This document shows, piece by piece, positions 48,990-49,299 of a DNA stretch of 49,299 nucleotides; the first letter of the stretch is position 1, and every line of letters begins with the position of its first letter. The stretch is from a virus: the IMG/VR virus record IMGVR_UViG_3300005253_000258, positions 1-49,299 of that record, one strand, 5' to 3'. The translations under genes were made by a program, and so were the position numbers. The notes below the pieces were generated by a model that worked only from the letters and a program-made list of their open reading frames with translations, ran no database searches and was not told where the DNA came from.

Positions 48990-49299
48990 ATGGCTACCAA
49001 AGCAAAAAGATTAATTAGAAAAATTAGGGGCGAACCTGAATTTGAACGCCCTGAAGAACCCACCCCATCTAGCATAAGGCGAGAGGCTCTACTTAAAAAG
49101 GTTGAAGCTGAACCCTTTGATTTGCAAAAAACTATTGGAGAAAACCTGGCCACCCAGACTCAGGTTACTCTTTTAAGGAAATTCCTGGATGAAGGCACTC
49201 TACAAGAAAAAGGTTTTACTAGGGATATATTTCTAACTTCGTCTCAGGCTGCTCAATTGGGTTATGATGTTGATCCTGGTGAATTAATAAGGCTTGAAC
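48990..49299 (+). CDS. Start of second giant protein (incomplete)
   Basis: The gene begins at ATG 48990 and runs off the window after 103 codons. Residues about 69-102 (LDEGTLQEKGFTRDIFLTSS, then QAAQLGYDVDPGELIRLE) match the start of the first giant protein (DAGTLSQKTITTPIFLTPSQ, then ATRLDFDIEEGEFIRIEP). So this should be a second giant protein related to that at 5607. The rest lies outside the window. Confidence 0.75.
   Translation, partial: MATKAKRLIRKIRGEPEFERPEEPTPSSIRREALLKKVEAEPFDLQKTIGENLATQTQVTLLRKFLDEGTLQEKGFTRDIFLTSSQAAQLGYDVDPGELIRLE

Noticed and set aside
1-49299. Terminal redundancy of one circular phage
   Set aside because: The two packaging modules are clearly different in sequence and even in large-terminase family, so they are not copies of the same ends.
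1-49299. tRNA genes or CRISPR arrays
   Set aside because: I saw no cloverleaf sequence with the usual TTCGA arm and no regular spaced repeats of CRISPR type.

Overview
The window looks like DNA of an uncultivated tailed bacteriophage or prophage (Caudoviricetes). No host gene, tRNA, rRNA, CRISPR array, integrase or lysis cassette was recognised. A bacterial host is suggested by strong Shine-Dalgarno sites (AGGAGG type) and by several sigma70-type promoters with exact 17-base spacers. The host group cannot be told from the sequence alone. Genes are tightly packed and often overlap by ATGA or TAATG.

Region 1 (1-15.4 kb, rightward) is a packaging and head module. It runs: mostly non-coding leader, small membrane peptides, small terminase, large terminase, portal, an HNH endonuclease, a giant 2488-residue protein with an LPD38-like segment, a scaffold-like protein, a major capsid protein and a cement protein. 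The last two resemble the Bbp17/Bbp16 pair of Bordetella phage BPP-1. Region 2 (15.4-27.0 kb, rightward) holds virion accessory, adaptor, hub-like and fibre proteins: a beta-helix protein with an in-frame TGA, a LamG-like lectin, a three-repeat Fn3-like protein and collar or fibre proteins. I see no tape-measure protein, so a short-tailed (podovirus-like) particle is the better guess.

Region 3 (27.0-35.3 kb, mostly rightward) begins with clear promoters. It carries PD-(D/E)XK nucleases, recombination-associated proteins, a lipoprotein, many zinc-ribbon microproteins, three HNH genes and a gene-free stretch of about 300 bases with strong RNA-like complementarity (30702-31010). Region 4 (35.4-38.0 kb) is a leftward operon of small phage proteins. 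It diverges, through a double promoter, from Region 5 (38.1-41.8 kb, rightward), which has an HTH protein, a nuclease-HTH fusion, an ASCH-like protein, an HNH gene and a RecA-fold ATPase. Region 6 (41.8-43.0 kb) is another short leftward group.

Region 7 (43.1-49.3 kb) is the main surprise. After an iteron-like control region a second packaging module starts: small terminase, a large terminase of a different family, a B12-binding-type radical SAM enzyme, a portal homologous to the first, another HNH gene at the same junction, a small ORF, and the start of a second giant protein whose N-terminus resembles the first. The second module is clearly diverged from the first, so it is not a terminal redundancy. 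The window could hold two related tandem prophages, one phage with a duplicated and partly replaced head module, or an assembly join. Homing-type endonucleases (at least seven HNH-like genes and one LAGLIDADG remnant) are a strong theme throughout.
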